Of a stretch of DNA of 64,000 nt, positions 34,319-47,284 are shown in pieces (the stretch's first letter is position 1; each line of letters starts with the position of its first letter). Source of the stretch: Dermatemys mawii (taxonomy: Eukaryota > Chordata > Testudines > Dermatemydidae). The stretch spans positions 21,492,124 through 21,556,123 of the forward strand of contig ML677348.1 of assembly GCA_007922305.1 (NCBI GenBank), in the 5' to 3' direction. The translations under genes were made by a program, and so were the position numbers. The notes beneath the pieces are model-generated. The model was not told where the DNA came from. It saw only the letters and a program-made list of their open reading frames with translations, and did not search any database.

Positions 34319-35269
34319 CCTGAAGTGGGGTTGGTGTTGCAAAAACTGCTTATTTCCTTTGGAGTTCAGTCCAATATACCTCAAAGGACAGGCATAACTC
34401 AGTAGACTTCTGGAAAAACAAGATTTATTGCAAGCAATAACGAGTCAGAAGGGGTTATCACCCAAACAACTGGCTCACCTCAATACATGTGTGAGGATAT
34501 TTTATACCCCAGTGTTGATAAGGGAGGGGGACTTTCAATCCACTTACACAGGTGGGAACACTTAATGGCTATTACATCCATTGTTGGTATTAATCTATTT
34601 CATTTACCTGTCTGGTAAACAGGAGGTTCAAAACACTTAAGGGTACTCAGACACTATGATGCCTGTACAGCTGTGACAGGGTGAATGCAAGTTTAAAATG
34701 CATGTTAAACTAGGGGTCAATAGTATATATACAGGGAGTGAGATTATAAGTCTAAGGTCATTTTAAAATCATACTACAACATTTTAAGTTACATTTTCCT
34801 AACAATCATTGTCTTAACATTGGTGGGCAGTGAAAGGAGGGAGAGCAACTGTCCTGAAGACTGAAGTCCTCAATCCACAGGACAGAGAGAGCAAGGACAG
34901 AGACAATGCAGATTGTACAAACTGTCCTCCTGACACACCTTAACCCTGTGGTGATGGAACAACATCTAGTGGTGAGAGGCTAGTCCAGTTCCTTTGTGTT
35001 TCTGCCCAGACTGCCACCGGGTGCTAAACTGTGATTGATTCCCTGTCTGCGTGAAGTGAACTGGTGTGTTTTCTAGTAACCAAGCTACATTTACAAACTC
35101 AACCTTTCTCTCCAATGTAATAGTCCCTGAGTAAATAACCCTCTCATTGAGAGTTTGCTGCTCTGGCCCTCTATGTCCTTGTACTGTTATCCCTGAGTTT
35201 TTCTCTATTAGCCTCCCATGCAACCCAGCTTGTAGAAAAATGTATTCAATGAGTACATCACACCCACCC
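34319..35269 (-). mobile_element. LTR-like repeat, tentative
   Basis: The minus strand has CAATAAATCTTG (around 34422-34433), a polyadenylation-signal context typical of LTR R regions, and plausible TG...CA ends. No clear TSD found, so ends and class are unsure. Confidence 0.35.
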
Positions 35270-35915
35270 CTCTAGGCACTCACATGGAAATAGCCCAGAA
35301 ATGTATCATGGGATGTTTTTAAACAACAAATCATATAATCCATGATAGCAGAGACTACAGTCCAGCCTGAGAGGGAGTTTGTGAAGGGACGGTGGGGGAG
35401 GAAATGGGCTTGTCCCCTTGCTATTGTTCTGTTACAGCTTATCAAGAAAGGCTGATTTAAATTAGGAATGCGAGTCCTTTCTAGGTGTGAAGACTAGTGA
35501 AATGGTGACATCACAAGACTCAAGAGAGTGAAAGTTGAGCAGCTTGGGAGGGATGGGATTTCTTCTTAGACTACCTAAAATGTTTGTAATTTTAGTTTTA
35601 TTTTAAAACTGTTTTTACTAACACTTGACTTCAGTGATTGACCAACACTTTGAATAAAGGGAACTTTTGTTAAGGCTTTGACACCCTCCTGTCTTTCATT
35701 AGGATGCTATCCCTGAAACCTCCCAAACATCCTCCACCAAAACCAGAGTAGACTTAATGTTCCTGGTATTCCTAAAGAAAAAAACCAGCAGGAATTTTTT
35801 TAGAATAAATTAAACAAAATCAGGTTTAATTTTGTTAATCTCTTTCTACACTCTAAAGGAGTGAAAAAAGGATATAAACCAGTTTCTTAAGAGCCCTTTG
35901 TAGGTCTCCTTTAGA

Positions 35916-37308
35916 AAGTGACCATATTTCCCTATACTGAATATGGGACACCTGGTAAAATTACTCGTATTCAAGTGAGTTCAACGGCAATCAATTGTAC
36001 AAACGTTCAAATTAACATCAAGTTGATGGAGCCCCTGTTAAAAAGAAATACTGCGTAGCTGGATTCTTTTTATTTACCTTCTTATCTTGAAGGCTTTAGG
36101 GTTCACATAGGGAGAGGTGACACACACCCCTACCCCCTGCACACACACACGGGGAGAAGTGACCCCCACACACACAGGGAGGGTGACCGATCAATCCAAC
36201 CCTCCCTGTCCGGCTCTCTCCGCCCTCCGTGGTTGGCTGAGCCCCCGAGACAGACCCACCTCTCCTAGTATATGGCACTGTGGCAACACGGGGGTGGGCC
36301 GTGTAGGATCACATACCCCGCTCCCCAGATTTCTGCCAGGGGTTATACCAGAATGTGGCCAGCAACAGCCTTCTGGTTTTGGGGGCGGGGGAGAAAGGGA
36401 TGGGAGCTGCTTCCAGCTGCAAGGAAGGAGACAGGGGAAGGGATGACCTGGCCGGTGTCTTTGCAGAGCTCATCTCTTCCCCTCCCTTCCCATGTGGCCA
36501 AAAGGGCTTGTCCTTTTCTGTCCGCAGTGTAGAAAGGTAGCTAACACCTCCAGGCTGTTGCTGGCCCCCACCCACCAGCCACCGCCTGTCCCGCAGCTAC
36601 AGCACGGGCAAGCAGGGGTTAAGCCCTAAGGATGCATTGTGCACCAGGGCCCAGGGAACCTGACTACAGAGGCTTCAGCGAACCTGACCAGAGGGGTGGC
36701 TCAGCAGAGGAGGGTGCCCTGGAGACAGAGCAGCCCCATGCTGCAGGGCAGGGCAGGACAGAAGGTGGAGGTGCGGGGAGGCACAGGTGAAGAGTGTGCC
36801 AAGCCCCTGCCCTGGGGGCTGCCGTGGAGCCTGCAGGTTCAGGGTGTGAACAGGCTGGAAATCGCTTATTTCCCCCCCCACACACACACACACCCTCCCA
36901 CCACTCCAGAGCTTAGCTGATGGGCGGAGAGGCTTCCCTGTGCCGGTGCTCTGATGGGTTTGGGGCTGGAGGATCTTCTGCATTCCCAGGGCACCAGCCC
37001 AGCCAGAGGCAGTGGGGGAAGGACGGAGCCTGCTGGCCTGGATGCTGGTGAGTGAATGCTCTGACCATGGGCTGGTTCTCTGCACAGCACTGGGAGCTGG
37101 CCCCACACACTGCATCTTTGCCCCACCCCCAGCTGTAGGCGGGTGGGTGACAAGCAGGGATCCAGCAGGAGCAGGACGCGCCAGTACTTATGTGGGGGAG
37201 ACAGAAAATATGAGACAATTTGTCCGTTTTTAATGAAACGTCAGGACACCTGCAGAAGGGCTTAAATACAGAACTGTCCCTTTAAAAACAGGATGTCTGG
37301 TCACCCTA
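35916..37308. mobile_element. 1.4-kb hAT element with GC-rich interior
   Basis: Ends AAGTGACCATATTTCCC and GATGTCTGGTCACCCTA are inverted. Flanks CCTTTAGA (35908-35915) and CCTTTACA (37309-37316) form an 8-bp TSD with one mismatch. The interior 36110-37200 is markedly GC-rich with CA/CCC runs and several chance open frames; no transposase seen. Confidence 0.8.
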
Positions 37309-37316
37309 CCTTTACA

Positions 37317-38247
37317 GCTATAAGGACTACTGTGAAAATGTGATGACTGTTAAGTCGCTGTTTAAAAAAAAGGCTATATGAAGGGAGCAGTTTAATTCCA
37401 CACGCATAAAGCTAAACCTGAAATATTCTTCATCTTTCCTTATTTTGAACAATTTTGTATACAAGCATCAAAACACAAGGCAACCCTAAATACTATTGTT
37501 CCTCAACTGCAGCATGCAAAACTCCTTTGTTTTAATAATAATTACAGACTCCAACAAGGAGAGAGTGTATGAGCTGGAAAACCTCATTAGAATGGAATGG
37601 ACAAAGGACGACGTTTGAAATCTGTGCATTTCCAGGGTCCTTGCTGTGCCTCCTATAAAAGTTAATTGTCCATAATGACTCCTCTGATTTTAACTCTCAT
37701 GCAGGGAAGGTTTTGAAGAGTCTAGTCAAGAACAGTGCACCAAGTGGCTGCTGTAGGATTCTATTATAGCAGCCAGACAGCAGAATCTGGCCTTTTGGAA
37801 GTAACATGTCCAGGGAAACAGATGGACGTACAGCGATGTGGATTATTTAAACCAGCATAAGAACAGAGCTTCCTGTGCGTCTCTTTGGGACTTTAAAAGC
37901 CTGCTAAGAGAGTAGTTTATTCAGATTCAACACCCATTGCTGATTTAGTGCTTCTTGCAGTAGCTTCTATCTCTGAAAATCCATTAGTTCACTGGCTTTA
38001 ATAATCTCATGAAAGGTAATGAAGCATTTTAGGCTTTCTGTCAAGCTGGGTCACATAGCATGGGTAGGGTGGTCATGGTGCAAGGGTTTAAGAAAATCTC
38101 ACTCAACTTTTCCAAGATTAAACTACTGTTGCAGCAAATCAGTGCAGACATTTAGAAGCAGCTGTGGTTCAAACGATTTACTCAGCTGAAAACACTCTTT
38201 TCCTTCTAGGGCCCTGACTCCCTGTGTTCAGTTTGACTGCATTCTTA
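37317..38247. other. Intergenic, nothing recognised
   Basis: Unique-looking sequence between two hAT insertions. Confidence 0.6.
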
Positions 38248-38255
38248 CTAATCAT

Positions 38256-38614
38256 CAGGGTGATGTAATTTAAATCAAAGCGATTTAAATCTCCAATTTT
38301 AATTATGATTTAAATCAGCAAGCAGGAAACCCTGATTTACATAATTGATTTAAATCGTGTTTTGTATATATATTTATAATAATTGTCCTAAAGAATTTGC
38401 AGTGGTTGGCAACCATTAAAACATGTTGATTTGAAACTAAATACACCAAATTTTGGGCTTCTTTTTTGCTAAGTAGGAGGATACATTAAAGTTATACACA
38501 TTTATTTAAGCAATTATAGAGCTTAGCTTTTTACTAATGTATTCAATTTTTTACTTGTGATTTATATGGTTTTTAAAATCTGTTTTTTTAAAACATCAAT
38601 TTGCGTCCACCCTA
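38256..38614. mobile_element. hAT element, AT-rich
   Basis: Starts CAGGGTGATGTAATTTAAAT and ends TTTGCGTCCACCCTA; repeated GATTTAAATC words inside. Flanks CTAATCAT (38248-38255) and CTAATGAG (38615-38622) share six of eight bases, an eroded TSD. Confidence 0.75.
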
Positions 38615-38622
38615 CTAATGAG

Positions 38623-40250
38623 CATGGAGTAGGAAGTAACACTCCTTGAAGATATTAAGAGGCCAATTTTTCAAGATGAGGTCAAAATGTGTGTTGCCAC
38701 CAGCAGACCGTTCAATGCAAAGGTGTCTCTGCTTCCAGCCTTTCTCGTTTTCAGCCCTTGGGCATGAGAATGAAGAGCTGACCACATTTTCAATCCCAGG
38801 TCCAACTCCTTTTCAAAACATTTAGTCCCTGAATGACTTTCCTGGGGAGTTAGTAAAATCAAACCCTGGCCTTTCTAAAATCTTGAACTGAGGTAGCACA
38901 GGAATGCTCAGTGTAAATGAAAGGGGGCTTCTGAACGTATCAGTCTCCTCCCCGTTCAGCTGGGCAGTTCTGGATGCAGGTTTTATCTTCTCCCCAGTCA
39001 GAATCAAAACATAACAACAGCTTCAGAGGCTTTAAAATGCCTGAGGCCAAAAGGCTGTCATTAGACATCCCTCTGCTCCCAATCATCAAACACTGATTCC
39101 TGTGTATACGCTAAATTACAGTTCGGTGACAGCTAGATTCACCATAAAAATGTTGGAAACCTTATGCAGTTTAGCAAATAACAGGCAGAGACTAAGAAAT
39201 CAACATGTCACACAAATGTCTTCTTGTCGTGTCGCTGCTTTAACAGGCTCTGTTGTGTTTAGTTGCTGGGTTAGTGTCACCCTTAAAAATGGCTTGTCCC
39301 TCAGGCTGCTGCCACTTCTAAATTAATAACAACAAACAAACTACTTCTGTCCCCAACTCTTCTCAAATCATTCACTGCCGTGGCTTGTTTAACATGGCCA
39401 CAGCTGTATCTGAAGAGTCCAGGCTTGTGATAAGGATCAGTTTTGAGCTTTTTCCCTTTTAAACAAGCTACCCAAGAAAATGTAATTTACACACAGCAAA
39501 CTTTGATTGCACTAAGTATTTAAGTCCATCAAGTTCCCAGTGACACTTCCTGTCTGCAAGTTTCAGATAAAGACAGGGAGCTAAAATAGCTTAATGGATT
39601 AAAGCAATTGCCTTTGCCATCTAGACACCTAGGTTAGAATCGGATTTCGGATCACTAGTGAATTTGTTAATTTTCTTTGCGAGGGAAGGGGAGGTAAAAT
39701 GAGTTGTGTGGATTACCCCTGCTGCCTTAGCAGCCTGGACTTCAGCCTTTCTGGCTGAAGGATGAGGTGCCGTGTCATCTGTGTCTCTGGGTGAGGGTGT
39801 AGGTAATGAATATGACCTTATTGAATCACAGCTTCTCACACACTAGGCATGTGGGCTGCTGATGAAAGGGGTCACCATCCTTCACATTTCTAGCCATAAA
39901 TCTTTCACCTGTCAGGAGCTAAATTCAATCCTTCCCTTTAACAGGATTAAGAAAGTTACAGGGGAAGAAAGCCAGGTTTTTTATATATAATATGAGCTTC
40001 ATATCGAGGGGACTATATTCTGACCTGCTTTACACTATGTACAGTCCCATTGATGTCTATACTGTAGAGCACACATTATATGCTTATTAACTCATCTATA
40101 TAGCTGGGAGCAAAATACCTGTCCAGCAATGATTTGTAGGTTTAGTGATGAGGAACAAAAACCAGGGGAACTTCCCTCCCTCCATTCACATCTCAGTGAT
40201 GAGCAATGCTCCTCTCACAGCCGCATTCTGGGAGTAGCAGTAGTATTTGT
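38623..40250. other. Intergenic with one tRNA-like SINE head
   Basis: No gene. Only the tRNA-like segment at 39580-39650 was recognised. Confidence 0.55.
39580..39650 (+). mobile_element. tRNA-like SINE head
   Basis: Box A-like TAGCTTAATGG (39587-39597) and box B-like GGTTAGAATC (39632-39641) at tRNA spacing. Not a functional tRNA gene: arms do not pair and no terminator T run follows. Confidence 0.5.
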
Positions 40251-40274
40251 CATGCTGCCTGGAGTGCTTCAAGA

Positions 40275-41243
40275 CTGTGAGTGCCAACTCCTAGACGGAC
40301 TGTCAAAAAGCAGGGCAGACGCCCCAAACGGGTGGCATGTTCTATGATTAGATTTCACCGACCCAGTAACAAGTGTGAACTCCTGCAGTACTATAACAGT
40401 CTTACCATGGCAACACAAGCAGTCCCCTTGGGCTCTCCCCGGCAAGCTGGACATTGTGATCAAGGGTCACTTACACCAAAAAAATAATAATCACAAAATA
40501 TTCAGATTGTTCCCAGTCCCAAAAGACCAGTCATTTACCCCAGATCAGTTAGTACCTAGATCTCACACCAACGATAACGCTGGTGGCCAATCCTATAGTA
40601 ACCTAACAAAAAGGAAATGAGAGTGTTCTCTACAGGTTAAACACAAATGAGTTACAGTCTGTGGTTACAGAAGATGACAGAAATGTAGTAATCTGTCTAG
40701 TGAATGTCTAACTCAGGTTGACCCTGTGGATCTCTGCTTATGTTTCTTATTTCCAGCCCTTATGAGAGTCCAAACAGCAAAGAGATAACTATTTTGTCTT
40801 GTGAGCATATTTATATAACCTTCCCTCGTAAGTCAAACCAATGGGATGCGCACACCTGCACGTAACTTCTTCATGGGTGGATGGGGCAATCAGCAAAGTT
40901 TTTGTCCTACAATGGTTCATTTAGTTGTCATAGTCCTTCTTGATGGGAGAGGGAACCACTCTTCCTGCCTAGAGCCACAAAATCAGAGCAGGCCTTTTTC
41001 ACAATTATAAAGCAAAACTTTCTAGTGCAGGATACAGACATTATAAGTAAGATTAATGCAGGCAGCAATTTACAAGCACTTTATAGAATCTAACCACTAA
41101 CCACATCCTTACACATCTTACACCTATCTCAAGCAATACTAATATATAAGTGAGGTGGTCTGGTTTCCAGCTATGAGTTTGTTAGTGCTCAGCTGATACC
41201 TGCAGACTGGGCAAGAGATGGCATCTGGTCTAACAACGTCACA
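40275..41243 (-). mobile_element. LTR-like repeat, tentative
   Basis: Runs from TGTGAGTGCC to CAACGTCACA, giving TG...CA ends. Sequence such as GATCAAGGGTCACTTACACC and AATGAGTTACAGTCTGTGGT resembles an antisense turtle LTR. No convincing TSD, so ends may be off. Confidence 0.45.
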
Positions 41244-41249
41244 ATATTA

Positions 41250-41375
41250 TTTATTATTTGTGTTCTGGTTGCATTTAGGATCCAGGTCATGCAGGGCACC
41301 CTGTTGTGTTAGGTGCTGTACAGACACATGACCAAGACACTCCCTTCCTTAGAAAGAGCTTACAGTCTACTGTCA
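41250..41375 (+). repeat. Old amniote interspersed repeat
   Basis: GTGTTAGGTGCTGTACAGAC ... AAAGAGCTTACAGTCTAC is a widespread ancient module; a second copy is at about 57075-57215 and a fragment at 46770-46830. Probably an L3/CR1- or MIR-related relic; class uncertain. Confidence 0.6.
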
Positions 41376-43740
41376 GTCAGGACGCGACAGGCAGCCAAAC
41401 CATAGAGATTGGAGATAATTTTCTCCTCTGTTTACTGGCTTCCTAGCCAGAGCCTCTCTGGGTCTCTCCTCCTCTACTCACCTTTGCTGAGAAGCTATTG
41501 AATGTTTCAAGCCTGGATATGATTTTTGTTTTCTGGTGTGGGTAGTTTGGCTTCTGCATTGCGCTCTTCAACAAGGTAGAAAGATCTTTTAAGAATTATG
41601 TGTGATAGTGTCTGTGTATGCGCACATGTGAAATTATTGATATGAACCTATCTGTACCCTGACATGCACTTTGTGGAGCCCTGGGTTAATAAATGAGATT
41701 CTACAGGGTGTAAAGGCAGCCAATGTTTGATCCACAAAGATTCCCAAAGTACTTTACAAACTCTCCACACCCACACACCCACCCGCCCACCCGCACACCA
41801 TGCACTTCATCATCAGCTAAAAGGTCCTTCCAGGCTGAAACACAGCACCTCTTTAGCAGTAACTACACTTCCCAACAGTGGAGACAGAGTGACAAACACA
41901 GAATCCTGTTGAAACTGCCACTGGATTGCAAGTGTGAGTGAATCAGGGTAATGGCAATGGGATGTGTAGCCTCTAAGAAATCAGGCTGAATGCAGCTCAA
42001 CCAATAGTTGTCACCATCTGACTGCAGTTTTGTAGCCTCTGTGAAATGAAAGAGTTGAAGTCAGTCCAAGTCCCGCAGGACAGGTGTTCACTAGGTATCC
42101 TCCTTTTGCAGTCAAAAGGGGTAGTGCATTGATGGGCAGGCCAGCCGAAATATCCTCTCTCCCTAGAAGAAAGCCCATCTGGCTCAGGATTGAAACACCT
42201 TGGTGGGGAAGTTTGCACTGCTAGTGCACATGCTGTAACTGTTCTGCAAAATTTTTAATCATGAGCAGACAAATAAAAAAAAAAGACATTAAACGGGCAA
42301 GATTCCCATCAGGATACAAAACGTCTTTGATGGTGAAAGCACCAGTAATGTACTTTCCATTAAGATGCTGAAGCTTTTCAGCTGTTTGAAGGCTGACAGT
42401 AACTGTTTTCCAAGCAATGAGCCCTATGTGTGTAAAAATATTGTAGGTAATGGAAAGGTTAGAAAGAAAAAGTCCAGCCATCATCAATCTATATAGACAA
42501 TCGATGCCACAGTCACTGCATCTGGATACATGTTACCAGGAACATTCCATAAAGCTGAGGAGAACTTTGAGGAATTGCTGCTGTTGTTTTTACAGTTTTT
42601 ATCTGCCAGCTTTAACAATGAGTGGGAGAGAGAAATAATTAAAGAGGAAGATGAGGGCAAATGAGACAATGACTGTGTTCTAGAAAGCCTGGGATAGCAA
42701 AGATGAAATCTTAGAGGGAACTCCCAGCTTTCCACTTTCAGGCTTAGAACTTCCAACTCTGTCACCTGCTTTCTTTTGTCCATCCTGGAGCTGTATTATA
42801 ATTTTAAAAATGACCTTATTACATGCATCTGAGGAATGGTCTTGCATGTGTTTGAGAATCAACCTTTCACTAGCTTGGCCCTCACCCCTGCAGGGGTCTG
42901 AAGTGCTGGGTAGAATGTATCTACAGGGGCCATTGACCAACTCCTGAAATGCAGCCACTCCCAGGGTGGAGCGCTACAATCTTTCTGTGACAGCGACAGT
43001 ATGCAGGAGTTTTCTTGAGGGGATATGACAAATAACTTCTCTGTCTAGGCGGCAAAATTATCCCTCCTGGGATTTGGCCAAGATGGCTCCATTAAGACTC
43101 AGCTTTTGCAAATGGATTATTTTTAATGCGAGAGTCAAAAGTGCAGGATTGAAGATAGTAGTAAGGACGTATCCATCCTTTTTTAACCTCTGTAGACAGA
43201 GGCTGATCCCATATTCCCAGCTGGAAGTTATCCATTCAGGGCCAATGCTTCAAACTAATGATGCATTCAGTATATCTGCATTACAGTGGAAACCCTACAG
43301 AAATACTTGTCACAATCACAGTTAATCCCATATTAGTTAAATATGATTTAATAATGAATTGCAATGGTACATAGCCAGGATCATCCCAGGGCTTTAAAAT
43401 GCTGGCTGCTAAAATATTCAGTCCATCATCATAAGCAAGATGACCATTACACTCTTTTCACATGTTCTTCCTATTGCCATTTCCTGCAGTTCCCTGATTT
43501 GTCCTCCTTTTCACCCAGGTCTTTCCTGCACAAAAGCTGCTTAAAGTGTGATTGTAGTCAAAAAATGATAATAAAACTGCCGTTGCAGGGGTTCCATCTT
43601 TATTCTCTTGCAGTGATTTCCATAGTAAATCTAGCCAAAGCTACAAACTGCCCCGACATCTAAAAATCAAGCTGCTGTTCTTTCTGCCTCATACTCAGTA
43701 GAATAAAGATTCTTCAATTAGAAGCTTAATCCTTCTTCTG
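41376..43740. other. Intergenic, nothing recognised
   Basis: Includes a CA-rich run (41766-41800). No gene or nameable repeat. Confidence 0.55.
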
Positions 43741-43744
43741 ATGA

Positions 43745-44655
43745 TGCAATGAGGCTAGGGCTGCCAACCCTCCAAGGCTGGCCTGGAGTCTCCCAGAATC
43801 GGCATCGATCTCCCAGTGACTATTGAAAGTAATCCGGGAGATTTTAGTAAAATTCCATTATGTTATGTTAGGGGTGTGAAGGGGTGCACTCACCCTGCAT
43901 TGGACGGGGAGGGGTTAATGCCACACTGTGCGCTGAGGAGGCCATGACTCCACCTTCCTATTGGGCATGCTCCAGCTGTACCAGTCTGGAGGAGATGCCA
44001 GCAATGAAGGACGTGTGCCAGGACTCCTGCTGAGGATGGCCTCCAGCCTGCACCAATGGGGAGTGGAGACTTAGGCCAAGTCTACATTACCTGTCGGATC
44101 AGGTAGTGTAGACTTATCGTGTCTAGTGTAGATGCGATAAATCTATCCCCGAGTGCTCTCCCTGTTGACTCCGGAACTCCACCGCTGCAAGAGGCAGAAG
44201 AGGAGTCAACGGGGGAGCAGCAGCGGTTCACTAGCCACTGTGAGGACGCCGAGGTAAGTTGACCTATAATACATCAACTTAAGCTATGCTATTCGAGCAG
44301 CCGAAGTTGCGTATCTTAGGTCGACTCCCTTAAAGTGTAGACCTGGCCTTAGACCACAACCATAGACCCCAGCAACCCACAGAGCCCCAGAGAGTAGCCA
44401 GCACTAGGAGATCCCAATCCCTCCTGGACTAGAACACCCAAGATTATGGTAGGAAGTGACCCAGGGCGGTGTTGGAGAGATATTTCCCACCGAGGTAAGC
44501 TTGGCATATTTTGGTGGGTCTCCCTGCTGAGTTGGTAGCTGGTTGTACCACCACTACTAGGGCCATGGGTTGGGAACCAGTGGAATAGGGTGGGTCTGAA
44601 CCCTCCTACCAGAAATAGTCAGCACTCCCACACCCTGACAAGGTGTCACATGAGG
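43745..44655. mobile_element. LTR-like repeat interrupted by a MITE
   Basis: GGGGTGTGAAGGGGTGCACT at the left and GACAAGGTGTCACA at the right give TG...CA-like ends; GTGACCCAGGG near 44456 also occurs in the solo LTR at 53549-54272. No clean TSD. The Harbinger-like MITE 44074-44348 sits within it. Confidence 0.45.
44074..44348. mobile_element. Harbinger-like MITE, copy 2
   Basis: Ends GGCCAAGTCTACATT and AAGTGTAGACCTGGCC with TSD TTA on both sides (44071-44073, 44349-44351), the TWA target typical of PIF/Harbinger. Opposite orientation to copy 1: its interior is the reverse complement. Confidence 0.9.
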
Positions 44656-44659
44656 ATTT

Positions 44660-45715
44660 TGTCCTTAATTCCTTCTTCCTCCTCATAACTGCTCTCTAAG
44701 TGTGTGTAAAGTTCTTTGAGATCCTAGGGCAAAAAGCTGCTATGTAAATATCCCATTAGTATTATTAGATTGCAAATAAATGTCTCTTACCCCAGTTTCA
44801 TTAGTTAGGATGTCACTTTTCAGGTGGAAACAGACTAGAGCCATGAATCATCTCATTATTTAGCTAACAAAATGGAAAATACTGGCAATTAATGGGTTAA
44901 GAGAGTAAGGGTGACAATTTATAAGTATTTATAAATTGATGTGGTACCCTGAGGGCAACACTATTTGTAATAAAGTGTGTCTCATAAACAGATCTGGCTC
45001 TGTGCTACAGTCCTGCGAAGCAAAGTGGAGCTGATCTCTCCCAAATTAACTGTAGATGAGACTGACACCCTCTAACACAAATAGAGAGACCCTCAGGGCT
45101 GCACTTACATTAATGATAGCGCACTGGGAAATGATGTGGAAATGCAGGAATAAAGGATGCTTTCTCATCCATGGTGCAAATTTAAAGAGGGACCTGAAGA
45201 CTGAGGGAAACTTTCATGTAAAGGAGATGAGAACAATAAAACTCTCATTTACTAATTAGTAAACAATTGGTGTGGAAAGGTTTGCACCTTCCTAGCTCTC
45301 CTCCTTTCCTGCTGCAAATTCAAAATCCTGATTTTTCCGGAGACGCACAGCTTCCAGAGGGTGCCATCTTGAAGCACAGTATTACAATGTCATGGCAGGA
45401 CCCAGAAAAAAATGAAACTGGGCTGGAAGCGGAAAAACGGTTTTTATCAAAACACATAAAGCCTGTGTCGGATCTAGTGTCTTCCACAGGAGAGCAGGTG
45501 CTCGGATCCTCATGAGGTGACTGCATGTTGGTGTTCTGGGGATAGTGGGAAGCCACCAAAGGAAGGAAGAAGATGGTGGAGAGGCAGCAGGAGAAGGAAG
45601 CTCAAGAGAGCTTTGGAAGCATACAGTCACATGATGGAAACGGTGACAGAGACACCAGCAGCAGCAGCTCCCAGGCCACAGATGGGAATACTATTGCACT
45701 CCAGCCTCACAAGTC
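44660..45715. other. Intergenic; possible remainder of the Harbinger element
   Basis: The Gln/Glu-rich stretch at 45565-45615 (+ strand) might belong to the Myb-like second gene that accompanies Harbinger transposases, but it is too short to claim. Confidence 0.3.
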
Positions 45716-45719
45716 CAAC

Positions 45720-46630
45720 AACACTTCAACCTTCCAAACCTGATGCCTCCTCCCCATCCTGGAATCTCAGAACTTCTTCCCACCAGTACGGCCTGGAAAG
45801 AGACAAGATCTGTCCCCTGATTTGACCCATCAGCTGCAAGCAAGCAGCAGAGCTGACATTTAAATGCCACTTTTGTTCCAGCTTGCACAGCCCCAGAAGT
45901 GTTTTGCATGGTTGTTTTCCTAATGGTGCCTGCATAAAAAGCCCGGGAACAGAGTTCAATACATGCTTCATTTTATTACATACAGCCATGAATGCCAGAC
46001 ATTGAATGCCGGGGCTCACAGTGAGTTGAGGAAAATGCCCAGCCTCAGCATCCCATGTGTTCTCCCAGCTTTCCCAAACCACAGGGAGCACAAGGCAAGC
46101 AGCCATGACTAGGGATGTACTCCAAGTCCATGCCATTTCGCTTCAGGAGGAATTGCCATGTCCCCTTCAGTCTCCCAGACACGCACTGTCCGTATCACAT
46201 CACCAAGGTGATATTAAAATTGCCCTTTGTTGACATCTTCCTGATATGGCTATGGCTGCATTAGCCAGAGTAGGCTGGGTTGCCAAGAATCACAGCTGGT
46301 GCAGAAACACCACATATTTTCTCTGATGTGTTGGGGGAACAGAATCCCCGGTTGTCTCTCCCTTCACAGGATGGAATCCTTTAATGTCCTGGCATTATGA
46401 ATCTCACCAGGTCAGCCAACGGTTGCATCCATAACGCACCATCTGCGATCCACCAGAGCAGAGTAAGAATTTTGGTTGTAGAGCTCCACGGCCGGAGTGT
46501 GAGGGCAAAGAACTGGGAAGGACGTTTGTCAATTGACCCTGCACAATTTGGAGAATTCTGGCATTGTTCAGAACCCCCCATTATTTCAGGAACATGGCTC
46601 ACAAAGGTCAGCAGCACTTGCTTCATGCTT
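45720..46630 (-). pseudogene. PIF/Harbinger transposase, fossil
   Basis: Read on the minus strand from 46630 down. SPNCAGSID (about 46540) matches the CAGAID block with the first catalytic Asp. VSAPAVILGNPAY (about 46305-46270) matches the ILGDPAYP block. SGRLKGTWQFLLKRNGMD (about 46175-46120) matches the FGRLKGRW block before the conserved VxAACVLHN motif, which appears one frame over as VMAACLVLPVV. The Glu expected just before GRLKG reads as Gln, the second Asp region is not recognisable, and stops and a frameshift are present. Related to HARBI1-like transposases. It is inactive. Known from family memory; no alignment run. Confidence 0.8.
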
Positions 46631-46964
46631 TGCCCACACCCAGTACATCTCTGGATGCTGCTACAATCTCCGCTCTGTTCTTAGGCATCACCATCAAGAA
46701 AATGGAAGATGCAGCTACCTGAAGGGCTAGTAAAGTCTCAGTGATGCAAAATGGCCACTATGGCCCTTGAGCATTATTATTATTTATTTGACATTCATAT
46801 TGTGGTAACACCTAGAGACCTCACCGTGGGGGTGAAGAGGAAGGGTTGGGAGGGGTTGTACAACTACCCAGTAAATGGCAGATTTTGGAGGCAAAAGATT
46901 ATAAATTTTGCCAAAGAAATCCCACTTGAGGAGGGAGCTGCAAACATTCCCATTGGCCTTGTGT

Positions 46965-47062
46965 AACACCCACAGACCCCTCTCCTTAGTGGCTGAGATT
47001 GAACCTGGGACCTCTGGAACTAAATACATAAGCTGCTACTGCATGAGCTAAGAGCTGTTTTG
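46965..47062 (-). mobile_element. tRNA-derived SINE, minus strand
   Basis: On the minus strand, box A TAGCTCATGCA (47040-47050) and box B GGTTCAATCTC (46995-47005) at tRNA-like spacing. Confidence 0.65.
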
Positions 47063-47284
47063 CCCTTAGCTATACCTATAGCAGACTCATTAATATCTCT
47101 CTCTGAGTGGTCTAGGACCTAGGTGACACTAGAGAGCAGAGAAGACCCCAAATCGGAGGAGTGTGGTTTACACTTGCTGCTGGGTCACAATGGGATATCT
47201 GCCCAGAATGTATTCTTAAAGATGTGATTAGCCAAAGATCCAGGCGTGGATGTGAAAACACATTTATGATGGCATAGAAGGTGG

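Noticed and set aside
34319..35269. Full endogenous retrovirus
   Set aside because: No gag, pol or env relic in any frame; at most an LTR-like segment.
36117..37153. Several overlapping open frames in the GC-rich hAT interior
   Set aside because: High GC lowers stop frequency; peptides are low complexity and overlap on both strands.
45691..45909. Separate small gene on the minus strand
   Set aside because: Overlaps another frame of the Harbinger transposase fossil region.
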